From assembly GCA_028565715.1 (NCBI GenBank), contig JAOXYC010182023.1, forward strand, positions 1 through 18,775: a stretch of 18,775 bases of DNA, read 5' to 3'. Each line of letters opens with the position of its first letter. The stretch's first letter is position 1. The DNA is from Phoronis pallida. Its lineage: Eukaryota > Phoronida > Phoronidae. This document shows positions 10,002-18,747 of the stretch, piece after piece. Below the pieces are notes generated by a model that worked only from the letters and a program-made list of their open reading frames with translations, ran no database searches and was not told the DNA's origin. The position numbers were made by a program, and so were the translations under genes.

Positions 10002-10362
10002 TTAAAGGTGTCCATCGCTACTTACGAATGTGAAATTATCAACTATTGAATGAGGTCAATTACATTGGAATTTTTGTGACACATTGCACCCTTAAACATT
10101 CACCTGAACGAATGACTAGCTTTGCTTCTTCCGGAAATCTCTATATTAGGCAGCCTATGCGACTTGATGAAATATCTTGGAGGGAGACTAGATAACTGAG
10201 ATCAATTGTAACGTATGAGCTTTGTGTTATCGATAAAGAATGAAGGTAGTAACACATATTGGCAACGAAAAATGATCAAACTGTCTTAAAGAAATGGATG
10301 AAAACGCCGTATTTCAATAATTCATAATTCAACATTTCGTAAGTAACGATGTACGCCTTTAA
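10002..10362 (-). mobile_element. TTAA-flanked MITE, copy C (best preserved)
   Basis: Intact TTAA at both ends (10002-10005 and 10359-10362). The terminal inverted repeats are AGGTGTCCATCGCTACTTAC on the left and AGGCGTACATCGTTACTTAC on the right when reverse-complemented. It is in the opposite orientation to copies A and B. TTAA target duplication is typical of piggyBac-like elements, but the terminal bases are not the usual piggyBac CCY, so the superfamily is left open. There is no coding capacity. Confidence 0.85.
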
Positions 10363-11525
10363 TAATGAAACCAAATAAATGATATATAAAAAACACACAA
10401 ACCAAATGTCAATCGCAGTGATAACAAGATAGGATCAACGTGTACTGTACTGCCTTGGGTCAGGCTAGGTCAAAACTCGCCAACCCGGGGTAAACCCGGG
10501 GTGGTAAAACAGACCCAACTGGGCGCTATTCATCAGTTATGCAATAAGTAAATGCAGACCCACATGTTACTGGTACGCCTTCTATATTTGTGACTGTCAA
10601 CATTTCGCTGCCGAGAATAGTACCAAATAATCTGAATGTGTGTATGTATAATGCTACTAGACTGTCGTGTCGTATTCGATAGTTATTTTACCTTTGGCAT
10701 AAATTCTAGGATTTATCACTGGTCTAGTGTACCGGAAGTACAAACTCTGATGACGTATGCTTAATGGGATAACAAACAGGTGCAACAGTTCCCGGTCTTA
10801 GAAAACACTCACACTATATGTCTTGTTTTAGAGACCTGTATTAAATTACAACCCGTTATCAGGGGAAACAATAAAACCTGTAGAGTCATCTATGATGTCA
10901 ACGAGAGGTACAGATCTTATGAAAATGAAACAGTCTGGATAATCATCAAGAATCATCATTAATGACCTGTGTGATAATACTTCAGGATCTGCAAGATATG
11001 AAATGATAATCTAGTGATCTTCTATATTGTTCTTGCCATTAGTTGCATTTCAATTTATACACATTCATTCCGGACATTCATTATTATGATTAATATACAT
11101 TTGGTTTGGTAAACCTTTCGATTCGGCAAATAATTTATGTCACTTAGGCATTCCATGATATCAATTTACTTTTGACTCCCTCCAATTTTATCACTGCAAT
11201 TATGCAAATGAACCGTGTGTCATGCGAATTTATAAGATACTAAAGTATTATATTCCCAGTCCAGTTCGGATTTTTTCTGTCTTTTCAAATTTTACACTAA
11301 GATATTAAAATATTGATTGGTAAACTTAACACTATGAATTGACAATATTGAGTAAAAGTCAAAAAAAATAAATACAAGAACAAATTTAAATGACATAATT
11401 ACCATACTTTGAGTGTTTATGGGTTATACTAACTGTGACTCACTGGGGTCGAGGTCGAAACCGAAATTCTTCTAGTTCATCAGGATTTGAAATGTTTTGG
11501 TTTTTACCACCATGTAGTTTAATCT
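10363..11525. other. Intergenic AT-rich DNA
   Basis: No supported gene. A short G/C patch at about 10483-10502 contains two copies of AACCCGGGGT in tandem. Otherwise it is unassigned; the 60-codon ORF near 10780 shows no support. Confidence 0.5.
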
Positions 11526-11874
11526 TCATTTGTCCATCGCTTGTCCATGCACCAAGAATAGAACCAAATTTTTAACTGAGTGGTAATTGTTTTTGATTTC
11601 CTCTAGATCATTCCGTAGAGATGTGTAGTCGTTCTTGATTTGGTTAAATTCATTATGAAGTGTGGTTATCGATTCTTTAATATCGTCAAGTCCTAGCTGG
11701 ACTCCATTTTCAACCATATCTCACCATGTTTTGCATGACTGTAAAGCAACCGGAGTGGTTCAGCATTGTTTCACACTCCTTTTCGATGCTAGTAGGGTTG
11801 GCCATTATTCTTTCACTGGCTTGGGTATTCACCTTGTAGAATTGAACTATTGCTTTTCGCGCCCTTTTGGTCAG
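11526..11874 (-). pseudogene. Unknown coding relic with coiled coil
   Basis: Read on the minus strand from about 11874: LTKRARKAIVQFYKVNTQAS, followed by SIEKECETMLNHSGCFTVMQ, then a short indel near 11717-11725 shifts the frame. It resumes as MVENGVQLGLDDIKESITTL and a clear coiled coil with Asn/Asp/Glu heptads, ending GQAMDK before a stop at 11526-11528. The two parts together look like one protein with a single small frameshift; a repeated ATGGT at the break could be the cause. I do not recognise the family. A retroelement ORF1 or a DNA-transposon accessory protein is possible, unproven. Confidence 0.5.
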
Positions 11875-11901
11875 GTGATATAACGGATAGTCTTAAAATT
11901 G

Positions 11902-12258
11902 TCAATAAAATGTGAATGATGAAGAGATGAATATGAATTTGACGAATGATCTTAAAACATTATTGATAAAATTATCACGATTTTGAAAGCGATACGAAGA
12001 TTTATAACGATAAATTTCAAAATTTTTACGGAGCAATTGTAGGGTATTGAATAAGGTCTCTGCAATCTCTATTTCAGTAGCCTTTTCATTCCATTTGCAT
12101 CTGTTTTGATCCAGTTTTTGTATTTTTCAAGATATTGTCAATGCTATTGTTTTTGATTCGCCATAATGGTGGTAAAAACAGTTTCTTGCTTTCTCTCCTT
12201 TCTTAAAAGGGTCATTTTTCAAAACTTCAAATGTAGCCTTCGAAGGTTCTTCAAAATG
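11902..12258 (-). pseudogene. Unknown coding relic, main copy, one in-frame stop
   Basis: A 118-codon minus-strand frame interrupted by a single TGA at 12127-12129. Before the stop it reads HFEEPSKATFEVLKNDPFKK and on to YHHYGESKTIALTIS. After the stop it reads KIQKLDQNRCKWNEKATEIE, then AETLFNTLQLLRKNFEIYRY. The charge pattern and the preserved frame beyond the stop suggest real former coding sequence. Its first third is repeated in the same frame 219 bases upstream. The family is not recognised; it may belong with the relic at 11526-11874, which lies downstream in the same direction. Confidence 0.5.
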
Positions 12259-12378
12259 AATGAGTGTACTTCAGCAGCAGCCAACTATTGCTTAACAGTA
12301 GACAAGGCTTAAGATGACGCATGCATGTCCCAGAACTTGGGGAAGACGTTCCATCTTATCGGCTTCAACCATGACTGT

Positions 12379-12477
12379 CTATAAGGTGGTCAGCAAAATT
12401 TTCTTGTTTTCTCTCCTTTCACAATAGGGGACACTCTTCAAAACTTCAAATGTAGCCTTCGGAGGTGCCTCAAAATG
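12379..12477 (-). pseudogene. Duplicate of the unknown coding relic, 5' copy
   Basis: Reads HFEAPPKATFEVLKSVPYCE and on to NKKILLTTL before TAG at 12379-12381. It starts exactly 219 bases (73 codons) from the equivalent codon of the next copy, so the two share one reading frame, though two further stops lie between them. Nucleotide similarity is strong over about 100 bases, including the shared TTCAAAACTTCAAATGTAGC on the + strand. Confidence 0.5.
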
Positions 12478-12486
12478 AATGAACAA

Positions 12487-12705
12487 TGTAAGACACTCTT
12501 GTCCAGCACCATTTCCTTGTTTTGGAAGTAAAGTGGTTGGAGTTAACACATTCTGGATTTAACACACTGTGTTGTCCCTCCTTTGTGCATTAATAAGGTT
12601 CTTTTGTGCTCTCACCGTATTATGATACCCATTATACTAGTTTTCGATGTGATCTCCTTTATAGCTGTTAGCGGTTCTCATTGCCCGACCACCAAGTAGC
12701 TGATA
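12487..12705. other. Unassigned stretch
   Basis: No gene, repeat or motif recognised. It could contain the missing 3' part of the R2-like element, but nothing readable supports that. Confidence 0.4.
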
Positions 12706-12886
12706 ACTGATTCTGATTCTGAAAATTTATTGGCTATCACAAAATGTATCACACCAATTTTATTAAAACCGTTTAAATGAATAAACCTTTTAAAAAACAT
12801 TGAGTTTTCAGACAATGTATTCACTTAAAGTTTTTTTAAAAACAGCAATGTCCTCTGAGGTTCTTATTTCCGATGGCAAACTGTTA
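12706..12886 (-). mobile_element. 3' tail of a CR1/L2/Jockey-type LINE
   Basis: Minus-strand frame NSLPSEIRTSEDIAVFKKTL then SEYIV and TGA at 12808-12810. This is the widespread C-terminal signature (xNxLPxxIRxxxSxxxFKxxLK) of APE-type LINE reverse transcriptase proteins. A 3' UTR of about 80 bases follows, then AATAAA and a short CAGAAT tandem tail (about 12709-12726), as expected of a LINE 3' end. Only the last 25 or so codons remain, so the fragment is strongly 5'-truncated or recombined. It abuts the endonuclease of the R2-like element. Confidence 0.72.
12709..12726 (-). repeat. (CAGAAT)n LINE tail
   Basis: Two to three units of CAGAAT on the minus strand directly after AATAAATTTT. Short tandem tails of this kind mark the 3' ends of CR1/L2-like LINEs. 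Confidence 0.6.
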
Positions 12887-12898
12887 GTCGCTCTAGCT

Positions 12899-13544
12899 CA
12901 TCGTCCCAGACGATCAGGCATTCCCCATGGAGGTTGGGGATAATGATGTCGGGTTTCAGCGTTACTGGTTGTCCGTGGACCGTATCCGTCATTTGAGGTT
13001 CCTCCAATTATCTGATTCGTCTCACACTCAAAAAAGATACAATCCTCCTGACGATCCGGTTGTTACGGTAAATTCTGAACTCTTTAAGGCTGCAACAAGA
13101 TCCGAGGATATGGCCAAGAGTTTCAACCGTCGTATGACAACGTCTACAATTGACCTCTCCTCCAGTTCTTCCCCTCTGTGTCGCCTCCCTCGTGGGGAAC
13201 GTGTTGGTCCTCAGTTTCAGGCCAACGATGAATTCTGACTCGTCAAAGAAATAGTACCCACATAGCCACCTGTTAGAGTGGGGCACACGAGCAAAGAGTT
13301 CAGCCCCCTTGCCCTGGCTAGAAAGCGATGCCCAAGCTGTTGGGGCATGCTTCCTCCAACTCTTCACGAGTGGATATGTGTGTCTATCATATCTCTTCCT
13401 GATCTTTTCAATCCTTCCCAACAGTCCAACTTTTCGGCTGACTGCTATACTAAATCCATCTTTTTCTCGGGTCAGAGTTCTGAGTTTACCCAGGAGCAGG
13501 GAGGGTCGCTTGAGTTCTAAAGCATGGCAAGCCAAGCCCCCCAT
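12899..13544 (-). pseudogene. R2-like thumb, CCHC knuckle and truncated endonuclease
   Basis: Begins KDGGLACHALELKRPSLLLG, a post-RT segment typical of R2. The zinc knuckle CRRCHTTVETLGHILGSC is near 13090-13150. After a frameshift near 13010 the frame continues LKPDIIIPNLHGECLIVWDD. Its Pro-Asp (12948-12953) and following Asp (12903-12905) are the catalytic spacing of the restriction-like endonuclease that nicks the target in this clade. The expected remaining C-terminus of roughly 100 residues is absent: after DELERL the sequence turns into the unrelated LINE tail. Confidence 0.8.
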
Positions 13545-13592
13545 CTTTCTTTCTTGTGTAAAGGAAATGGGTGTTGGTACTATCGCTGAGCT

Positions 13593-14706
13593 TTAAAGCC
13601 AGTGCTTGACCCAGAACCTGACAGTGGTGTCTAGTTCGTCCAGCTTTACAAACGCCACCTCACCCGTCCCCAGCTGAGGAATCAGCTTAGGACCGATGTA
13701 GGCATCAAGTAGATTTACTTTTTGTGTCGGCTTAAGGGGGCTTGCATTCACCTTGAGACACATAGATGTTAATGTCTCTGCTGGATCACTTACGACCAGA
13801 CCTTTCCAACTGTCAAACCTGCACCCTAGGTATTTCGTTGTTTCCCCAGTTTCTAACCACGGTATTGTCTCACCATCGATGGTGAAAGGTGGACAATTAT
13901 TACAAGTAAACGTCTTGCTTCCGGATCTTATGTGGAAACCAATGCATTTCTTGACATTTAGACGCATACCCGTTAGCTTGCAGAAATCATTGGTGGTAGA
14001 AAGATTTGCCTGCATAGTTTCTTGACTTCTCGTGATTAGACCAGTGTCGTCGACAAAGGAGAGCGATGTTGCCATCTCCCCTACTACTGAGAATCCTCTC
14101 CCTTTGGCCTCTAGTTCGCAGAGCAACAGGTCCATGCAGAGAAGGAAAAGGATCGGCGAGAGGGTTCCCCCTGCTTCACCCCTCATCTCATCAGGATGTT
14201 TCCTGTGTTGCCGGATGCGAGCTGGAAGGATGTGACACTCGACTTATACATATCGGCAACTACACTGATAAAATGCGGATGGACATTGATGCGTTTCAGA
14301 GCCTCAAGGAGGTGTACACGTTCAATTGTATCGAATGCTTTGGCCAGATTGAGAAAAGCCACCGCCACCGTGCTTGACCAGGCGAATTACTTTCTCTACG
14401 AGTAGGGTGTTCAATGCGCATCCAGGTTTCTTGACGAAACCCATCTGGCGCTCGCACAGATTCACTGCCTTGGACAAACGAAGAGCAAGAATCTTTGTAT
14501 ATAGCCGCAACGACTAGCCACCCATTAAGTACTGTCGCGACTAGATCTTTCACCTTAGATATGTACCTGATATCGGGGATCGATATGCTGTCAGGTCCCG
14601 GTGCTGTAGATGGTTGAAAGCTCCCAATTGCATGCACAACTTCGTTGTGTGTGATGGGAGCCATCAGCAGCCCATTAACTCGTACCCCATGGGGGGAGCA
14701 AACCAC
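13593..14706 (-). pseudogene. R2-like reverse transcriptase domain, frameshifted
   Basis: Recognisable RT blocks in order. Near 14600 is STAPGPDSISIPDI, the APGPDG block. LRLSKAVNLCERQMGFVKKP is at about 14430-14490. Motif A, FLNLAKAFDTI, is near 14330-14357. GGTLSPILFLL near 14150-14170 is the motif B region, and FVDDTGLI near 14030-14055 carries the two Asp of motif C (codons 14046-14051). LNVKKC and TKYLGCRF follow as in LINE RTs. Motif A has Asn (AAT, 14348-14350) in place of the metal-binding Asp. At least three frameshifts fall in the domain. No RNA-to-DNA activity is expected from this copy. Confidence 0.85.
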
Positions 14707-15268
14707 TCAGGTTGACGTCAGCGGGACAGTCTTCACTATTCCCAAACCTGTCAAAATAAGTTTGTTCTACCACTTTAGGGTCTATATTGCACTTGCCCAT
14801 GTCACCGTCAAAAATAAGCCGAGCCAGCCCCTTGCGGTTGGTAGTATAGAGGCTCTGGTACTGCCTGAACTTTCTAGCCTTCTCCTGCCGCGAGGGCGGG
14901 GCCGGGGATGTTTCTTATGTTTAGTACCTTTGTTTTTTTTACGTTTGGTTCTAGGTTTAGGCTTTTTATCGACGAGATGAGCTGTGAGCTGTTCAGACAA
15001 GGTGTCAATGTCTGTACAGGGTGGTGAATCAGAACTTAGGCTGGATTAAAAAAACTTCCACTGCACCGGACATCAGTTCGTGGGTGTGACCACACTCCCT
15101 GATGCCAACAAGTTTGATTGTGAAGTCCAGCTTCCAGGTGTCATCGAAGACAGGCAAGGGAGCAGCTACATTAGCCGTCTCTCCATCATTCTCAAAGGTG
15201 GGCGTACTGTCCGCTCGCCTAGCAGTTCGCTTCAGATCCGATGTTCTTAGACGAGATCTGTAATCGAG
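14676..15268 (-). pseudogene. R2-like linker and pre-RT region
   Basis: Three successive minus-strand frames. About 15021-15268 reads on from the N-terminal frame. About 14880-15000 is an extremely basic segment, KKPKPRTKRKKNKGTKHKK. From about 14885 a third frame reads RKFRQYQSLYTTNRKGLARL, then IFDGDMGKCNIDPKVVEQTY, resembling the pre-RT segment of R2-like proteins. The next frame shift comes near 14676-14690. The basic stretch is likely nucleic-acid binding. No function is retained. Confidence 0.65.
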
Positions 15269-16012
15269 TCAAGCGACTGACTCACCGATATCAGGATTGT
15301 TTAGCAGTCTATTAAGGGTTTCAGTCTCCTCTTCACTCCAAGCACTTTTTCTTACCATCGTGTCTGCAGAACGCAAGGCGGCCTTACGTTCCTTCTCTCT
15401 TGCAATCGAATCAATCCAGCCACTATTCCTGGTGACAGGATGGAAATGTCGCTCGTGTTGGCTTAGGCCACCTTTAGAGCCAAATCGTTGATCGCATTCG
15501 AGACCTTCCGTGTTGACATCCATTTTACCCTTGCACTTGGGGAAGTGGTTTGCGATGGACTTGCACTTGAAGTCCCTGTCACAAGTGGTGCATCTGATGG
15601 GATGCTGCGTGCCATCCCTCTGATGTTTAGCTGTCAGATGCTTGCCCAGTTGAGTTGGATTGATAAAAGTCTCCAAACACTCGGGGCAATTGTAACTTAA
15701 TGAGGGGTATATAAGGATACCTTCCTCGACTACCTGAGTTATATTGTTGTTTTCGGCTGGAATTTCCACTGTGACAGGCTCCTCGTGCTCCTCCACCGCA
15801 AGACTACTATCGACATCGGTTAACGTATTCTGGACCAGATGAAAGTCCACTGGTGGTGTTTGTGTTGATTGATCCTGACATGTGGTAGGCACCTTAAACC
15901 CTTTTTGCAGTCTGATGCACCCAGCACAGACTACAATGCATGGCCCTGTCAAAATGTGAGAAGTCACAGACCGAACAGCCAAAGACTGAAGACTATACCC
16001 ACTACCACCTGG
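15269..16012 (-). pseudogene. R2-like N-terminus: zinc fingers and Myb
   Basis: The frame opens after a TAG at 16013-16015 and contains no ATG near its start. Counting from a TTG at 15982, finger 1 is CCHH (C99, C102, H115, H120), finger 2 is CCHC (C131, C134, H146, C150), and finger 3 keeps C163, H176 and H181. In finger 3 the first Cys is Gly160 (GGT, one base from TGT). SAWSEEETETLNRLL at about 214-227 is the Myb-like motif. An in-frame TGA (15269-15271) ends the ORF; reading past it gives a basic stretch LRTSDLKRTARR in the same frame, so this stop may be a point mutation. In the R2 family these domains bind target DNA. There is no splice evidence. Confidence 0.82.
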
Positions 16013-16409
16013 CTATGTGCACTTGCAATGCGTGGCGCTACGTTGCTAAGGGTTCCCCAGGCTGAATGGAGGTTTTCAGCCATACTGGTCGGCTAACGGG
16101 TATCACGCCCAGGTCACATTCAATGACCTCCCCATCCATTTGTTGGTGAAGCCGTCCTGGCGCTTGACTGCCATATGAACTTCTATGCATTATGAACTTT
16201 ACCATGCATACATTGATTTGCACAGACCGGGTTTAACGTCTGGTCGCGCTCAGACGTGTCCTACTTTAGTATTTTCCCGCATTAGAGGTCGGGTGGCTGA
16301 CGTTATAGCTGACGTTAAGATTCTTACGGACGATGAATTTGAGTCAAATTAATAAAACGAAATAAACTTGTTTCAACACAGTTATACGCCCGTAGTCCTC
16401 AGTCAAAAA
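16013..16409. other. Unassigned junction region
   Basis: Probably includes the 5' UTR of the R2-like element, but no boundary or target duplication is seen. On the + strand a short frame (16269-16352) opens after a ctactttag acceptor-like site. It reads VFSRIRGRVADVIADVKILT to a TAA overlapped by AATAAA (16351-16356), with another AATAAA at 16361-16366. This could be a relic terminal exon or coincidence. Confidence 0.35.
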
Positions 16410-16714
16410 CTATGTTGACACCTTTGATACGTAAAGTGGAACAACAAGGGAACTGCATTCAACTACAATCGTTTTCTTTCTCTTGATCTTTAACATCTCC
16501 GTCAAGCCGTCTTTTTCATAATACAGCCTCACAAAAGTGATCACCACAGACCCTGCTTGATTCACTATCAGATTCTTTAATTGCAAAACACACAATCATC
16601 GTTTCAACAACACAGGATTTTTTTAGCGGCAGCTTGTATATGGACACAAGTTTCTTGTTTCTTCGCATGTTTGCCAGTAACATTAGTGCAGCCTGGTGCC
16701 ATGCAAAAAGGCAT
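16410..16714 (-). pseudogene. THAP-type zinc-finger domain relic
   Basis: Minus strand. An ATG at 16712-16714 opens MPFCMAPGCTNVTGKHAKK, the classic THAP start (Met-Pro, then C-x4-C). A shift of frame near 16640-16660 gives RNKKLVSIYKLPLKK, the SFxxFPLKK-like block, and SSRVCGDHF, the C-x2-H that completes the C2CH zinc site. A second frameshift near 16520-16545 leads to YEKDGLTEMLKIKRKK. All four zinc ligands are therefore present but split over two frames. THAP domains bind DNA and occur in P-element transposases and in host transcription factors. Only the domain is visible; no downstream protein was found. Confidence 0.72.
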
Positions 16715-16722
16715 TTTCCCAA

Positions 16723-17396
16723 TTAACTATGAACTGACCCTATAGCGAAATTAGCAAGATGAAGCAATTTCTTGAGGGTGCGCATAAAACGTTCTGTGAG
16801 TCCCAATGGCTTCAGGCCGAAAGGGTGTGATTTTACGACGGTGAAAACCTTGGGAGATTGCAAATTTCTTGTATTTGCTTCTGTTAAAAGGGGATCCATT
16901 GTCCTTTTGACAATTTGGAATTCGAAACATGGCAAATGTTTTGTCCATAACCGGTCAACTTATAACCTCTACAATCGGATACCTTGATAGTTCATCTATC
17001 ATGACAAGAGCACACCATTCCCCAACTTGTGCAAAGTTCTTGTTATAACCTTTAACCACGGCTTAGAAGGGGTTTTAGTCATTTGCAACTGGCTCACGGG
17101 TGTTGTTAACTTTGACACACAACAACTTTTGACCAAAGACTCATGCAACTTATCCATGCTCTTAAACCACACTTTGTCACGCAATAGCCATTAAGTATTC
17201 ACAAGTCCTTGGTGTCACTTTCAGGAGCCAAATTCACAACTTGATTCTCAAGCGATTCGGGGATAACAATCCTATGTCCAGGTAATACAATATTTCCATT
17301 GATACAGGTCAACTTATCCTTCAGAGCCGCATAACTTTTCAGTTTTTGAGCAATGTCAATGTTTTCACAGGGCTTAATTGTATATGTTACAAACAT
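16723..17396 (-). mobile_element. Ty3/gypsy integrase relic, frameshifted
   Basis: Minus-strand order matches the integrase part of a Ty3/gypsy pol. GNIVLPGHRIVIPESL near 17270-17310 is followed by the decayed H2C2 zinc site (frameshift near 17200). RDKVWF and MDKLHESLVKSC lie near 17130-17185. LQMTKTPSKPW lies near 17070. MIDELSRYP is near 16985-17003, and DNGSPF, the second catalytic Asp region, is near 16900. FHRRKITPF is near 16835 and ERFMRTLKKL near 16785. The first catalytic Asp region and the Glu region are degraded. No LTR, protease, RT or RNase H is identified nearby. The reading ends at a stop at 16723-16725. Confidence 0.85.
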
Positions 17397-17640
17397 TTCT
17401 CAAACATTATTTCTGGCCAATACGTCTTCGTGACAAGCCGACACTTTGATATTTAAAAAACGTATCTTTGTTGACAAGTTGAGACTCAAGAGTCGCATCT
17501 TACTAGACCAAACGTCTTTAGTAGTGGGCCAATCAGGTACAGTTGTTTTTTTCTCCATGAACGAAACTTCCACTGTGCTGTCACTGTTGTCCATATTTAG
17601 GACGTCTAACGTAACAATTGGCCTTCATGCATAGCAGCAA
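17397..17640 (-). pseudogene. Possible extension of the gypsy pol relic
   Basis: A 64-codon minus-strand frame (17400-17594) beginning MDNSDSTVEVSFMEKK lies just upstream of the integrase relic in the coding direction. It shows no clear RNase H or RT motif. Its last 20 or so codons could be the spacer between RNase H and integrase. A + strand frame over the same bases is equally plausible as chance. Confidence 0.25.
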
Positions 17641-18747
17641 CGAATCCTCCCTTGTAATTACTTCTCAGAAACATCTTGGGAACTGACTGAAACGGCCAAG
17701 GACAGGGCCAAGGAGCCAACAGTATTTTTCTAAGGTTTCCTCTATAGTTTTACATGTCCAAACATACAAATATGGTTATGTCAACAGATATGTCTTAAGC
17801 TTATGCATTTCCAAGGTTTAATGGTGTGCTTCCATCTGATCAAGAGGTCTTGCTGTTTGTAACAATAAAAATGTTTATTAATTGTTGTTCGTATGTTACA
17901 ATGAAAATGTTTATTAATACCGACAGCAGTGAATTCAGGCACATACTGAGATAGAGTGTTGACTTCTGAAAAGATGCATATTTAGCCTCATTCATGACCA
18001 TGCATGAATGTGATCAAAACAAATAACAGTGAAACTTGCGCATGCATTTTAAAACTACATGTACCATACCTGTAGTATATTCCAATAGTTTTTGTTTCGC
18101 AAATTTATTTAATTGACAGCTCCACAATGCATGACTTTTTCGAGCCTAAAAGTTAAATTTTAATCTTTAAAAGTTTAGTCCTTTATGCCACGAATTTTAT
18201 TGCTTCATCAGTGTGTTTTAGGCCTACAGTTTTTAAAATAAAAGTGCATATAAGTACAACGATGTTCATGCACTGTAAGTTGTTTTGTTAATGTATTAGG
18301 CTCATGTATCTGATAATTATTTTGTTTCATTACTGTTATTTAGAAGATCCAGTTGAGTGCATGTATCATCATATAATAATTAGACCAACAAGAATAATGC
18401 TTTTATTTAGGTCTGTTTGTCCCAAGCCTCAAACAAGAATATGTTGTTTAATTTAAATGTGCATAAAATGATTTGCATTTTTTAATGAATGTGGTTTTTG
18501 TTGCAACTTTTTGAATGAATTACCTTCCATTAATATGTGATGGTTTGATTTAAAACTGAGCCAGTTGCATTCTGCAATACTGTCTTTTTGAGCACATTAC
18601 TTTATATACACATTATAACAAGGTGACCTTGAATAATGAAGTTGATGAATTCTCATGCTATTCAAAATTGTTGTTTCGTTTTCTTCAGTTCAATTCAGTT
18701 TTTATGCGCCCACAACGTGGCCGCATATTGCTATCATGACCGTCTGT
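17641..18747. other. Unassigned AT-rich DNA
   Basis: No ORF of note, no splice-supported exon and no recognisable transposon. It contains the short tandem duplication at 17860-17924. Bases around 18700-18745 (ATGCGCCCACAACGTGGCCG) are G/C-rich and precede the terminal microsatellite, perhaps one end of a dispersed repeat. Confidence 0.45.
17860..17924 (+). repeat. Short tandem duplication
   Basis: Two units of about 35 bases: GTAACAATAAAAATGTTTATTAAT, then a 10-base spacer, then GTTACAATGAAAATGTTTATTAAT. The units differ at two positions in the core. Confidence 0.7.

Larger units (their letters stand above)
12887..16012 (-). mobile_element. R2-like non-LTR retrotransposon, dead, 3'-broken
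   Basis: In coding order on the minus strand: three zinc fingers, a Myb-type motif, a basic linker, a pre-RT segment, reverse transcriptase, a CCHC knuckle, and the PD...D of a restriction-like endonuclease. That architecture defines the R2 clade of site-specific LINEs, and the CCHH-CCHC-CCHH finger order fits its three-finger group. The single ORF is broken by at least eight frameshifts or stops, and the reverse transcriptase has lost a catalytic Asp. The sequence ends at about 12890-12900, inside the endonuclease. No 28S or 18S rDNA sequence is seen nearby. The G+C content is visibly higher than the flanks. The 5' boundary is not defined; it may extend to about 16200-16260. Confidence 0.85.

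Noticed and set aside
13278-14405. Several + strand ORFs of 67-103 codons
   Set aside because: They are antisense shadows of the R2-like reverse transcriptase and endonuclease.
12706-16012. 28S rDNA target flanking the R2-like element
   Set aside because: No recognisable rRNA gene sequence anywhere in the window.
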